Of a stretch of 64,000 nt of DNA, positions 19,956 through 29,459 are shown one piece after another. The notes under the pieces were generated by a model. It did not search any database, was not told the DNA's origin, and worked only from the letters and a program-made list of their open reading frames with translations. The stretch comes from Microbulbifer agarilyticus (GTDB taxonomy: Bacteria; Pseudomonadota; Gammaproteobacteria; Pseudomonadales; Cellvibrionaceae), in contig NZ_JAIUZM010000001.1 in assembly GCF_020171345.1 (NCBI RefSeq), positions 124,001 through 188,000 of the forward strand, written 5' to 3'. The position numbers and the translations under genes are program-made. Numbering within the stretch: the stretch's first letter is position 1; every line of letters starts with the position of its first letter.

Positions 19956-21269
19956 CTACTTCCGGTTACGTAAAAACGGGGAAAATGCACCGTAGTAGAC
20001 GATGTAGCAATAGCAAATCAGGGGCACAACAAATGAAAGCCGGATACCTGCGCTATCCGCAGTAATCCCCTGTAATAGTGGCACTATTGCGCCTCCGACA
20101 ATAGCCATGCATAGCACACCAGACCCCTGACTGGTGAACTGCCGCAAGCCGCCAAGCGCGAGACTAAAAATCGTGGGAAACATGATTGAGTTGCACAGGC
20201 CGACTGCGACTATCGTCCAGACCGCCAGGGGACCCTCTGATGTAATTGAAAGCGAAATCAATAACACAGCAGAAAATCCGCAGGTGGCAAGCAAGGCACC
20301 AGGACGCACGAACTTCAATAGTCCCGCGCCAATAAAACGTCCAATCATCGCGCCAGCCCAATAGAGCGATACGTAACGCGCGGCCTCTCCGACCCCGATA
20401 TCACCAACGGTCTTCTCGGTCAGATAACTAACCAAGAAACTGCCTATGGCCACTTCAGCGCCCACATAAAAGAAAATGGCCACAGCGCCTAATGCCAACC
20501 GTGGAAACAGAAGAAATTCGAAGATTCCAAACGCCCGCGCGCTGGACTCTTCCGGCAATTCCTCTTCCACCTTAATCGAAGGCAGGCTAACCCAGGAAAA
20601 GAATGCCACCAACACCAGCAGGACGACGGAAAGCCAAAAATAGGGAATTTCGACAGAGGCGGCCTCACTGGCAGGATAGTTGACTCCAGGTTGTATTGAA
20701 GAGAAGTTAACAATGCCTGCGCCCGCTGAGAAAATGACAAGGGCACCAAAAATAGGCGCCAGTGATGTTCCCAGAGAATTAAAAGCTTGGGTCAGATTCA
20801 GTCTGCTTGGAGCGCTTTCAGGACGGCCTAGTGCGATTACATAAGGGTTCGCAGAAACCTGCAAAATGGCGATACCGCTAGCCAGTACAAAGAGTCCCAG
20901 AAGGAACATCATGTAAACATGCATACGTGCGGCGGGAATGAACAATAGGCAGCCAGCACAGGCTATTAATAAGCCAAGCACTATACCCAGCTGGTATCCG
21001 ACCCTACGAATTAACAACCCCGCAGGCACAGACACAAGAAAGTAAGCCGCAAAAAAGCTGAACTGGACCAAAATCGCCTTGGTATAGTTCAGCTCAAACG
21101 CGCTCTTTAAATGCGGTACCAGTATGTCATTGAGGCTGGTAATAAAACCCCACACAAAAAACAAAACCGTCAGCACAAACAGGCCCGCACGCTTACCTAC
21201 GGTATAGGTGCCTACCTCTTTCGCTACACCACTGGAACCGTGGGTACGCTCAGGCACTAATTCATTCAT
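19956..21269 (-). CDS. FucP-like sugar MFS transporter (1)
   Basis: 437 aa, about twelve predicted membrane segments; GGAAA lies 5 nt upstream of the ATG. Family landmarks: FFVWGFITSLNDILVPHLK in the first helix region, [35 protein letters not shown] and [17 protein letters not shown]. These match the fucose/glucose-galactose permease group of the major facilitator superfamily, which imports monosaccharides by proton symport across the inner membrane. With a GH3 glucosidase alongside, glucose is a reasonable cargo (inference). It is divergent from the sensor kinase gene and paralogous to the permease at 23675-24949. Confidence 0.9.
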   Translation of the reverse strand: MNELVPERTHGSSGVAKEVGTYTVGKRAGLFVLTVLFFVWGFITSLNDILVPHLKSAFELNYTKAILVQFSFFAAYFLVSVPAGLLIRRVGYQLGIVLGLLIACAGCLLFIPAARMHVYMMFLLGLFVLASGIAILQVSANPYVIALGRPESAPSRLNLTQAFNSLGTSLAPIFGALVIFSAGAGIVNFSSIQPGVNYPASEAASVEIPYFWLSVVLLVLVAFFSWVSLPSIKVEEELPEESSARAFGIFEFLLFPRLALGAVAIFFYVGAEVAIGSFLVSYLTEKTVGDIGVGEAARYVSLYWAGAMIGRFIGAGLLKFVRPGALLATCGFSAVLLISLSITSEGPLAVWTIVAVGLCNSIMFPTIFSLALGGLRQFTSQGSGVLCMAIVGGAIVPLLQGITADSAGIRLSFVVPLICYCYIVYYGAFSPFLRNRK

Positions 21270-21594
21270 CTGCTTTCCGCTAAATTGGCATACGGGCCCA
21301 AAATGGCATCCTTTCCTGACTTACATCCTCTACTACCAAAAGCCACCCTGTGAGGTACCAAATTTGGTTATCAACGAAGCTAACACAACCGGCGGCCAAG
21401 TTGGCTACAGGAAACCCCGCATGCGTCCGACCGGACCAAATATACGACAAGGTGGATACCACAAAATACACGAGCACCCACAATCCGATAGGGCGTCCCA
21501 AAACCACGGCAAGGTGGACAGATCATTGGCGTAAAGAATAGCCCGCCCTCCCAGAAATGTGTATTCTTTTCTAAGCGCCGAAGCTGTGTAATCT
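21270..21594. other. Divergent promoter region, MFS permease / sensor kinase
   Basis: A 325 bp gap between divergent starts, expected to hold both promoters. Several short frames cross it on both strands but none has a convincing start or protein-like composition. I see no clear operator repeat. Confidence 0.4.
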
Positions 21595-22803
21595 GTGCCA
21601 ACCGATGATGCAATAATTGACAATAAGATGAGCTCTCTCAACCCTCGGCAAAAGCTGGCTGAACCTTCGACGATCCAGTCACAACACTGGTTTACCAAGC
21701 TTCAGCTGGTGAGCTGGTCCGGTATTATTATCATTACCTTTTTATCAGTAAGTGCATGGAGCCCCGCCAGCAGTGGTGCCGCGGCCGAGCCTTTCAACAC
21801 CCTATTTCAATGCGGTATTGGGGTGCTACTCTCCCTGTTCTTAAAACCTATATTTGATGTCGCCTGGTATGCGCCAATCGCACTACGCACCTTTGTTTAC
21901 CTTCTGGCTATCGCGGTCATTGCAGGAGTCTGGACCGTGGTGCGGATGGAGTCCAACCAATATTTACTGGGCGGGCACTCACTCTGGCCCGAATTTGGTG
22001 GTTGGTACTATGCGTCTTTATTTACATTTTTGTTCTGGAGCGCACTGTATTGCGGAGTGAAATATTTCTTGCTTCTGCAGGAGGAGCACAAAGTTGTTCT
22101 AAAGGTGGCGGCGATTCACGAACAAGAACAATTAAAACGCGTCCACGCGGAGTCAATCGCCAAGGAAGCGCAGTTGAAGATGTTGCGCTACCAACTCAAC
22201 CCTCACTTTCTGTTCAATACCCTCAACTCCATCAACGCGCTAATTCGTATTAAAAGCGAGAAGCAGGCACAAGATATGGTACTTCGCTTGAGCCAGTTTC
22301 TACGCCTTTCCCTAACTGAGGCGCCATTAGCGAAGGTCTCACTCGCCGAAGAAATTAAAGCCGTTCAGTTATACCTGGATATCGAACGAACACGCTTCGC
22401 CGACCGACTTCGCGTCGAGGTGGACATTGAAGAGAGAGCATCGAATAGCCTGATCCCCAGTATGCTACTGCAGCCTATCGCGGAAAATGCCATCAAGTAC
22501 GCCATTGCACAAAGCGTGTCTGGTGGAACCATCGAAATACGCGCAAAAATCGACCAAAATCGATTGCACATTGAGATGTGTGACACAGGAACAAGTAGCG
22601 ACGACGTATCAGAGACAGACTCGGATATTGCATCCACAGGTGTAGGCTTGTCGAACGTACAGGAGCGCTTGGCAACGCTCTACGGCAATGATTTTCGCTT
22701 TACGCAAACTCACAAACCCTCGGGCGGACTTATTGTTACGCTCAATCTGCCGAATGAGCCCGCTGAGGAAACACAACCGGAGGCGATCTCATGGCCCCAC
22801 TGA
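21595..22803 (+). CDS. LytS/YehU-family sensor histidine kinase
   Basis: 402 aa from a GTG; an internal ATG at 21628 is an alternative start, and neither has a strong Shine-Dalgarno. Four predicted membrane spans occupy residues about 35-160. The cytoplasmic part is a His_kinase/HATPase pair of the LytS type: QLNPHFLFNTLNSINALI with the phospho-accepting histidine, then LLQPIAENAIKYAI (N box) and STGVGLSNVQERLATLYG (G box). It probably phosphorylates the response regulator whose gene overlaps its 3' end by 13 nt. Flanking sugar permeases suggest control of sugar uptake, but the signal is unknown. Confidence 0.9.
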   Translation: MPTDDAIIDNKMSSLNPRQKLAEPSTIQSQHWFTKLQLVSWSGIIIITFLSVSAWSPASSGAAAEPFNTLFQCGIGVLLSLFLKPIFDVAWYAPIALRTFVYLLAIAVIAGVWTVVRMESNQYLLGGHSLWPEFGGWYYASLFTFLFWSALYCGVKYFLLLQEEHKVVLKVAAIHEQEQLKRVHAESIAKEAQLKMLRYQLNPHFLFNTLNSINALIRIKSEKQAQDMVLRLSQFLRLSLTEAPLAKVSLAEEIKAVQLYLDIERTRFADRLRVEVDIEERASNSLIPSMLLQPIAENAIKYAIAQSVSGGTIEIRAKIDQNRLHIEMCDTGTSSDDVSETDSDIASTGVGLSNVQERLATLYGNDFRFTQTHKPSGGLIVTLNLPNEPAEETQPEAISWPH

Positions 22804-23615
22804 AAACGGTGCTGGTGGATGACGAACCCCTGGCTCTACAGCTACTTCAGTCGCTGCTGGATGACATACCCGAGATAGAGGTCATTGCGACTTGCCGCAA
22901 TGGTCGTGAGGCGCTCAACGCGGTCGCCACCCATTTACCCGACTTGTTGTTTCTGGATATCCAGATGCCAGGTATGAATGGGTTTGATGTGATCGGGCGA
23001 CTACAGGGGGACATCATTCCACAGGTGATCTTTGCTACCGCCTACGATCACTATGCGGTCGAAGCGTTCGATGTCAATGCGGTGGACTATGTACTCAAGC
23101 CCATGGAACCCGAGCGGCTGGCACTCGCGGTCGATCGTGCCCGGGCACGACTGCAACAGCAGGCACAGCAAAACAGCCACAACCAGGCCGACGAAAAAGG
23201 GCGCCTGCTCTCCTCCCTTACCGCACATTCACCGCAGTCGTCGGAAAAAAGAATCACCACCGATACACCCAGAAAACTCGCGATCAAGGACGGAGGGCGA
23301 ATCGTTCTGGCAAATCAGTCAGATATCGAATGGATCGATGCCGCCGGTGATTATATGTGTGTCCACACAAATGGTGAGACACACATCATGCGCAGCACAC
23401 TGAAAGAGCTTCAGCAGCAGTTGTGCCCTAAGACATTCAAACGCGTACACCGATCGACTCTGGTTAACCTGAATTACATCCATGAGATTCAGGTGCTGAC
23501 TAAAGGAGAGTACCTACTGACCCTAAAGAGCTCAGAAAAGGTCAAGGTTAGTCGAAATTATCGGCAGCCGATCAAGGAATATTTAGAGCAGAATCAAACA
23601 GCGGCCGCTGTTTGA
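22791..23615 (+). CDS. LytTR-family response regulator
   Basis: 274 aa. The N-terminal receiver domain has the acidic pair in VLVDDEPLAL, the phospho-acceptor aspartate in LLFLDIQMPGMNGF and the conserved lysine in VDYVLKPMEPE. The C-terminal LytTR DNA-binding domain starts near residue 160 (GGRIVLANQSDIEWIDAAGD, then KTFKRVHRSTLVNLNYI). It overlaps the kinase gene by 13 nt and forms a classical AlgR/LytR-type pair with it. Likely targets are the two flanking permease genes, by context only. A hairpin terminator follows. Confidence 0.93.
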   Translation: MAPLKTVLVDDEPLALQLLQSLLDDIPEIEVIATCRNGREALNAVATHLPDLLFLDIQMPGMNGFDVIGRLQGDIIPQVIFATAYDHYAVEAFDVNAVDYVLKPMEPERLALAVDRARARLQQQAQQNSHNQADEKGRLLSSLTAHSPQSSEKRITTDTPRKLAIKDGGRIVLANQSDIEWIDAAGDYMCVHTNGETHIMRSTLKELQQQLCPKTFKRVHRSTLVNLNYIHEIQVLTKGEYLLTLKSSEKVKVSRNYRQPIKEYLEQNQTAAAV

Positions 23616-23620
23616 GCCTA

Positions 23621-23650
23621 AAAAAAATGCCCGGGATAACCCGGGCAATC
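23621..23650. terminator. Bidirectional terminator between regulator and second permease
   Basis: Perfect 8-bp stem TGCCCGGG, loop ATAA, CCCGGGCA between converging genes. Seven A on the left give a good T run on the minus strand; the plus-strand tail (ATCTTT) is weaker. Confidence 0.8.
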
Positions 23651-23674
23651 TTTATCTTCCGCTAAGAGCGCAAA

Positions 23675-24949
23675 TCATGCTTCGCGGACAAAATGCCCCT
23701 TCAATCCGTAATACAGGATGTAGACGTAGCAGGCGATAGGCAACGCAAATGCCATCTGAATACCAATACCATCGGCCAGGGCGCCCTGCGCAAGCGGCAC
23801 CAGTGCGCCACCCACAATTGCCAAACACAGGAAACCAGAGCCCTGACTGGTTAACGGCCCCAGACGCGCCAAGGCGAGACTAAAAATAGCCGGGAACATT
23901 ACCGAGTTACACAGGCCAATGGATAGTACACTCCACATAGCCAGTTGACCCGAGCTGAAAATCGTCAGCAGCAGCAGAATGACAGCGCCAATAGAACATA
24001 CCGCAAGCACTTTACCCGCGGACACGTATTGCATTACGCCAGCGCCGATAAAGCGGCCAACCATCGCTCCGCCCCAGAAGAGAGATACGTAGAACCCAGC
24101 TTCATGCTCGGTGATACCGGCAATATTGCTTTCCGACAAGAAGTTAACGAGGAAGCTACCAATGGATACTTCGGCACCCACATACAGGAAGATCGCCACA
24201 ACACCCAGTGTCAGATGACGATGCTTGAGCGCCTCCCAACGACCAACCTTCTCGACGGCTTGATCAGCACCCATATGGCTTTCAATCTTCGGGAGTTTCA
24301 AAAAGCGAAAGGTAAATGCCAGCACAGCCAGAGTTGCTGCCAGAATCATATACGGCAGTTCAACCGCCGATGCACCCTCGACACCCGACATATCCGAAGC
24401 CGCAACGCCAGCAACCGACAGAATCAGCGCGGTCCCGAAAAATGGTGCCACAGTGGTACCGAGAGAGTTGAAAGCCTGGGTGAGCGTTAAGCGGCTCGCC
24501 GCAGTTTCTTCTGCACCAAGAGCCGTGACATAGGGGTTAGCAGACACCTGTAACACAGTAATTCCTGCCGCCAGCACAAACAATGCGAACAGGAACAGGC
24601 TGTATACCTGTATGCGCGCAGCCGGTACAAATAGTACACAGCCAATGACGGCGATACCCAGGCCGATAACGATGCCGTTCTGGTAACCGACCCGCTCCAC
24701 CAGCTTGCCCGCGGGCAGAGACACGAGGAAATAGGCACCAAAGAAGCAAAACTGAACCAGCATCGCCTGGGTATAGCTCAGGTCAAAGACACCTTTCAAA
24801 TGCGGAATCAAAATGTCATTCAGACAAGTTATGAATCCCCACATAAAAAACAGTGACGTCAACGCAATCAATGCAAATTGCTGGTTTGATCCCCCTTCCT
24901 CGACCCGACTAATACTGGCCTGTCCTATATCTGGTCCGATAGCTGCCAT
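23675..24949 (-). CDS. FucP-like sugar MFS transporter (2)
   Basis: 424 aa inner-membrane permease, paralogous to the protein at 19956-21269 along its whole length. Seen: [60 protein letters not shown] and [18 protein letters not shown] second copy with the same fold suggests either different sugar preference or different affinity. It is transcribed toward the two-component genes and sits downstream of the first GH5 gene, so it may be partly co-expressed with that enzyme. Cargo inferred as a hexose released by the local glycosidases. Confidence 0.9.
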   Translation of the reverse strand: MAAIGPDIGQASISRVEEGGSNQQFALIALTSLFFMWGFITCLNDILIPHLKGVFDLSYTQAMLVQFCFFGAYFLVSLPAGKLVERVGYQNGIVIGLGIAVIGCVLFVPAARIQVYSLFLFALFVLAAGITVLQVSANPYVTALGAEETAASRLTLTQAFNSLGTTVAPFFGTALILSVAGVAASDMSGVEGASAVELPYMILAATLAVLAFTFRFLKLPKIESHMGADQAVEKVGRWEALKHRHLTLGVVAIFLYVGAEVSIGSFLVNFLSESNIAGITEHEAGFYVSLFWGGAMVGRFIGAGVMQYVSAGKVLAVCSIGAVILLLLTIFSSGQLAMWSVLSIGLCNSVMFPAIFSLALARLGPLTSQGSGFLCLAIVGGALVPLAQGALADGIGIQMAFALPIACYVYILYYGLKGHFVREA

Positions 24950-25129
24950 TTAAGTACCCCTAGAATGTTAATAAGGCGACAGGCACAAAGGTGCCCATAA
25001 GCCGGTTGATCTATACGTAGGAGGTTGTATCACGCCCAAAACAACGGTTTTTCGGGTTTTCGACAAGGTGGTAAGAATCGGAGACAACAGGGAAAGTTTG
25101 GGAGGGGGAGCGGGAAGGTGGGGAAACAA

Positions 25130-25153
25130 ATAGGGGCCGTAATACGGCCCCTT
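25130..25153 (-). terminator. Hairpin terminator after the first GH5 gene
   Basis: Inverted repeat GGGGCCGTAATACGGCCCC just downstream of the GH5 stop; on the minus strand it is followed by CTATTTGTTT, a moderate T-rich tail. Confidence 0.6.
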
Positions 25154-25160
25154 GCAGTCA

Positions 25161-27296
25161 TTACTGACAGCTACCAATCAGAGTCCAGGTATTGTCGCTA
25201 CCCGGCACACTATTGGTGTACCAGTTGGCCTGATACAGATTGCCTTGATAGGTCATTTGGTCGCCGCCCAGCAAATGGGTATTGGGACCACCTTCGTAGT
25301 CGGCATGCAGCCAGTTAGGATACTCGGTAACGCCGCTGCACTGGCCGGTGGTGACGGCACAGCCACTGCTGTCGACCGTCACACCGGGCTGAGTGGCCGG
25401 ACACTGGTCCGCAGAATTCACTACGCCGTCGTTGTCGTCATCCAGACAGCTAGGATCATTGTTGCACCCGGAGTCTCCGACCGCCTTGATCTCAATCCAG
25501 TTGATATTCCAACCACCAGTGACCGCAGCGATAGCGAGTTCGGTGGTGCCAGCAGGCAGACTAACGGTGTGAGAAACGGTGGTCCAGCTCTGCCAACCTC
25601 CGGTGCCTCCAAAGCTTACGCTGCCGTACTCCACAGAACCACCCGGCTGCTCCAGCTTCAGGCTGCCGCCGCTTTCGGAGGCCACGCGATAGCTCACCTC
25701 GTAGTTACCGGTGCTGCTTGCAGGCAGGGTAACGTTGTAGGTCATCCAGTCACCGGCATCGATCCAGCCCACATTCTGGCCACCACCGACGTCGGTGGTT
25801 GCCTCTACTTGGACGTCGCCTGCATCACGCCAGTTTTCCGCTTCAACGCGTACAACTTCTCCACCAGGATTGCAGTCTGTAGTGCACGGCTCGACATCAA
25901 CGCGCAACCAGTTCAAGTTCCAGCCGCCAACTTCAGCGGCAACACCTAGGATCTGCTGACCAGCCGGCAGCTGTACCTGATGGGAGATATCCATCCAGCC
26001 CTGCCAGTCACCGGTATTTGGTACATCGACAACACCGTAGGTGTTCTCACCACCACCCTGCTCCAGCTTGATGCGGCCACCGTCCACGCCGGAAGCAACG
26101 CGGTAGGTCACGGTTGCGGTGCCTGCCTGCGGCAAATTCACGTCAAAGGTCAGCCAATCGCCATCGTCAATCCAGCCGGCATTCTCGCCGCCACCAAAAT
26201 CAGTGGTGGTTTCGAACTCAACGCCTTTTGCCTGGCAGAAGCTCTCTGCTTCAATCTGGGTACCGTTGCCACCCGCACCACAAGGACCATCAATGATGGT
26301 TTCGGTTGGCTCACGGCCACCAAGAATCTCCTTGATGAAATGCCCGGATTCTTTCAAAGTACCATCGGACCAGAAGAATGAGCTGGATTCTTCTTCGCCC
26401 AGGTGATTAAAGTCTTTGTCGTTGTAGGCCCAGGCGGCATGACTAATGCCGTTACTACGCAAGAAGTCGATCCACGCCCATGTTTCATCCCGGTTAACCG
26501 GACCCGCCCCGTTAGCATTCACCATGCCCCATTCAGTGGCAAACAAAGCAATGCCGTTATTCAGGGCCGTCTGCGCTTTGGCCCGCAATTCGGCTCTGTG
26601 GGTATTCGCGTAGAAATGGATGGTGTAGGCCAGGTTCGAAACATTGGCCGGGTTGGTTGAGGCAATATCAACATCCTGAGACCACTTAGGTGTCCCCATA
26701 ATAATCAGGTTGTCCGGGTCGATAGAGCGGATGGTATTGCCAACTTGCTCCGCGTAAGGCTTCAGTGTGGAGTGCCAATCAACGTGCTTGGGCTCGTTGT
26801 AGATTTCGTAGATAACGTTGTCGTGTTGGCCCCACTTCTGTGCTACCGCCCGAAAAAAGTCTTCCGCAGACCCGGGGTTCGTATGAGCGATATGACTATG
26901 ATAATCCACAATTACATACATATCGTTATCGATCGCGGCCTGTACGACGGTATCCAAGCGCTGCATATTCGAAGCCCAATCATCCTGCACGCCACCGGGC
27001 TCACCGTGACCGATAGCCGCACGAACGATATTTGCACCAAATTCACTTTTGATGCGGGCTACTTCAGCGGCGGTGTAGTACTTCTCTCCGCCCCAGTTGT
27101 TATTACTCCAAAACAGAGAAATACCTTCGAGGCTCTTTACCTGACCACCCACCAGTACTTTATTGCCTTCCACACGCAATGGCTCTACTGCCGCCACACT
27201 ACCTGCTGCGACCATAAGGCCGAGCGCCGAACACACTGCGGCGACTTTTTTTCCGGCCAGGCCTAGAGCAGGCCAACGTCTACTTTTTTGAATCAT
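25161..27296 (-). CDS. Secreted multi-modular GH5 endoglucanase (GH5-CBM6-CBM6-TSP3-CBM5/12-like)
   Basis: 711 aa from ATG 27296, chosen because GGTGAG lies 6 nt upstream. After the signal peptide the GH5 barrel (about residues 37-335) contains VIVDYHSH, the acid/base E168 in YEIYNEPKH and the nucleophile E255 in LFATEWG. Sequence style matches GH5_2 endo-beta-1,4-glucanases (inferred). Two CBM6-like beta-sandwiches follow ([14 protein letters not shown] and [14 protein letters not shown]), then a TSP3-like linker ([16 protein letters not shown]) and a C-terminal CBM5/12-type module ending [10 protein letters not shown]. The last three modules recur almost unchanged in the GH30 protein. It should cut insoluble or gel-like beta-glucan outside the cell. 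Confidence 0.9.
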   Translation of the reverse strand: MIQKSRRWPALGLAGKKVAAVCSALGLMVAAGSVAAVEPLRVEGNKVLVGGQVKSLEGISLFWSNNNWGGEKYYTAAEVARIKSEFGANIVRAAIGHGEPGGVQDDWASNMQRLDTVVQAAIDNDMYVIVDYHSHIAHTNPGSAEDFFRAVAQKWGQHDNVIYEIYNEPKHVDWHSTLKPYAEQVGNTIRSIDPDNLIIMGTPKWSQDVDIASTNPANVSNLAYTIHFYANTHRAELRAKAQTALNNGIALFATEWGMVNANGAGPVNRDETWAWIDFLRSNGISHAAWAYNDKDFNHLGEEESSSFFWSDGTLKESGHFIKEILGGREPTETIIDGPCGAGGNGTQIEAESFCQAKGVEFETTTDFGGGENAGWIDDGDWLTFDVNLPQAGTATVTYRVASGVDGGRIKLEQGGGENTYGVVDVPNTGDWQGWMDISHQVQLPAGQQILGVAAEVGGWNLNWLRVDVEPCTTDCNPGGEVVRVEAENWRDAGDVQVEATTDVGGGQNVGWIDAGDWMTYNVTLPASSTGNYEVSYRVASESGGSLKLEQPGGSVEYGSVSFGGTGGWQSWTTVSHTVSLPAGTTELAIAAVTGGWNINWIEIKAVGDSGCNNDPSCLDDDNDGVVNSADQCPATQPGVTVDSSGCAVTTGQCSGVTEYPNWLHADYEGGPNTHLLGGDQMTYQGNLYQANWYTNSVPGSDNTWTLIGSCQ

Positions 27297-27725
27297 TATT
27301 CTCACCATCTAAGAGTTATTGTTGGGACGGCAAAATCTAGAGACGAAGAAACCAAAAGTCGTACCAATACCAGTATTAAACGAACTTGGGACGACAATTG
27401 GCACGCGAGAACCATATGGAAAGGGAATCAGTGCGAAAAAAGACTTTTTGTCTCTATACACGACACAAAGAAAAGAAATAAGCAAAAGCGATGAAGCGGA
27501 TTAATACATAGATAAAATTTTGAGGGAAAAAACTCTCCAATAGCAAAAGAGAAGAAGAATTTTCAGGCGTTCCCTCTTCGCCCAAAACACTGCGTGGCTA
27601 CAGTCAACCACCCCTATCCTCAGAAGGATGTGTTAGATTTCATCGCACTACAATGGCATTCCACAAGGCTGCAAAAAGACGTATAAAGGTAGCAAATTCA
27701 TAATAATCATATAGGTGGACTCCCG
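27297..27725. other. Divergent promoter region, GH5 / amidohydrolase
   Basis: A 429 bp gap between divergent genes. The 17 nt at 27293-27309, covering the GH5 ribosome-binding site and start, are identical to 34570-34586 before the GH30 gene. TATTGGTACGAC near 27360 (minus) resembles TATTGATACGAC at a similar distance before the GH30 start. No gene or terminator was recognised. Confidence 0.45.
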
Positions 27726-29378
27726 ATGCACTTCACCCGCACGCTCCTCATAGCCATTCTTACTCTGGCTTGTAGCAACATCCAGGCCGCTACGCTTATC
27801 CACAATATTGCTGGCTATCACACGACATCTGATGGCCTTGAGTCATTTGAGGCGCTGGTCTTTGACGATGGCAAGGTCTTGGCAACCGGCAAGCTGGCAG
27901 ATTTGAGGGAGAAATTCCCCGAAGCAAACGTACGGGATGCTGGAGGCAGGACGCTGTTGCCTGGGCTGATAGACGCACATGGTCACGTCCTCGCACTAGG
28001 ACGTCTAAGGCAGGAATTAGATGTAAGGAACCTTTCTCTGGAACAAACCCTCGGCGCCACAAAAACATTCGCCAAAGATAAAGCTGCGAACGAATGGGTT
28101 TTGGGACGCGGCTGGAACCAGGTACTCTGGTCGGGCAAGCAATTCCCCACAAAAACAGCACTCGACAAGCTCGACATCCCCAATCCCGTCTGGCTACGCC
28201 GGGTTGATGGCCATGCAGGTTGGGCCAACTCTGCCGCCTTGCGGCTCGCCGGCATCGACCGAGAAACGGAAAATCCGGAGGGTGGTGAGATCATCAAAGA
28301 CCGATTGGGTGAGCCGAGCGGGATCCTGATAGACAACGCCATGCTGCTACTGGAGCGCGCCATTCCTCAGGCGGGGCTGCAGCAGGATAAAGCCTCGTTA
28401 AAGGCCGCATTCAAAAGCGCCCTGTCACTGGGCCTGACCGGTATTCACGACGCCGGCATCGACAGCAATACCCTGCAGGCCTACCGTGAACTCGCCGCAG
28501 AGGGTGCCATTCCACTGCGCATTTACCCGATGATTGCCATCGAGGATGAAAACCTAACAACACTCCTCAAAGCCGGCCCCATCGGCGCGCCCGACCAGCG
28601 ACTCTACGTGCGCAGTATCAAACTCTCGGCCGACGGAGCACTTGGCAGCCGTGGCGCAGCGCTACTCGCCCCGTATCAGGACAAGCCAGATGAACGCGGC
28701 CTCCTGCTCCACCCGGAAGATGAAATCCTCTCGCTACTACGGCTTGCAACCGAGCACGACTTCCAGGTCAACGTACATGCCATTGGCGATCGTGCCAATC
28801 ACATCGTGCTTAACCATTTGTACACCCTGCACAAAGACAACGACCAGAAACCGTACCGCCACAGGGTTGAGCATGCTCAGGTCATGCTGAAAAGCGATAT
28901 ACCACGATTCCCATCACTTGGCCTGATCGCATCAATGCAGCCCACCCACGCCACCAGCGATAAAAACATGGCTGGTGACCGACTGGGAGAAGAACGCCTC
29001 GAAGGCGCCTACGCATGGCGCACCTTTCTCGACCAAGGCACCAAGATCGCGGGTGGGTCCGACTTCCCGGTAGAGCCCGCCAACCCATTGTTTGGACTAC
29101 ATGCCGCGGTTACCCGGCAAGATCGTGCCGATACACCGCAAGGCGGTTGGCGGCCAGAGCAAGCCATGACACTCACTGAAGCGTTACGGGCATTCACCCT
29201 GGATGCAGCCTATGCAAGCCACCAGGAAAACCTGATCGGCAACCTGGAACCGGGGAAGTTCGCGGACTTTATCCTACTGGAGAAAAATATATTTGCGATT
29301 GCCCCGGAAGATATTTGGCAGGTAGAAGTTGCCGAAACCTGGGTTGAAGGCGAGCGCGTTTACACGAAGGCCGATTGA
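27726..29378 (+). CDS. Exported YtcJ-like amidohydrolase
   Basis: 550 aa metal-dependent hydrolase of the amidohydrolase_3 group. A signal peptide (MHFTRTLLIAILTLACSNIQA) and AGGTGG upstream of the ATG support the start. Metal-site landmarks: GLIDAHGHV (first two histidines), VNVHAIGDRAN, HRVEHAQVM, and GGSDFPVEPANPL (last aspartate). A composite beta-domain closes the ends (LEPGKFADFILLEKN). Relatives include formamide deformylases and many uncharacterised enzymes, so the substrate is open. It is divergent from GH5 and followed by a hairpin and another exported hydrolase; a role in glycan use is not evident. Confidence 0.88.
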   Translation: MHFTRTLLIAILTLACSNIQAATLIHNIAGYHTTSDGLESFEALVFDDGKVLATGKLADLREKFPEANVRDAGGRTLLPGLIDAHGHVLALGRLRQELDVRNLSLEQTLGATKTFAKDKAANEWVLGRGWNQVLWSGKQFPTKTALDKLDIPNPVWLRRVDGHAGWANSAALRLAGIDRETENPEGGEIIKDRLGEPSGILIDNAMLLLERAIPQAGLQQDKASLKAAFKSALSLGLTGIHDAGIDSNTLQAYRELAAEGAIPLRIYPMIAIEDENLTTLLKAGPIGAPDQRLYVRSIKLSADGALGSRGAALLAPYQDKPDERGLLLHPEDEILSLLRLATEHDFQVNVHAIGDRANHIVLNHLYTLHKDNDQKPYRHRVEHAQVMLKSDIPRFPSLGLIASMQPTHATSDKNMAGDRLGEERLEGAYAWRTFLDQGTKIAGGSDFPVEPANPLFGLHAAVTRQDRADTPQGGWRPEQAMTLTEALRAFTLDAAYASHQENLIGNLEPGKFADFILLEKNIFAIAPEDIWQVEVAETWVEGERVYTKAD

Positions 29379-29393
29379 ACTAAATAAACTCTT

Positions 29394-29419
29394 TTCCCGG
29401 GCATCCACGCCCGGGAATT
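29394..29419 (+). terminator. Probable terminator after the amidohydrolase gene
   Basis: Perfect 9-bp stem TTCCCGGGC, loop ATCCAC, GCCCGGGAA, 15 nt after the stop. The T tail is short (TT), so termination may be partial. Confidence 0.6.
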
Positions 29420-29459
29420 AAAAGGCATTCAAAGATCTAAAGCCTGATGGAGTTTGGCA

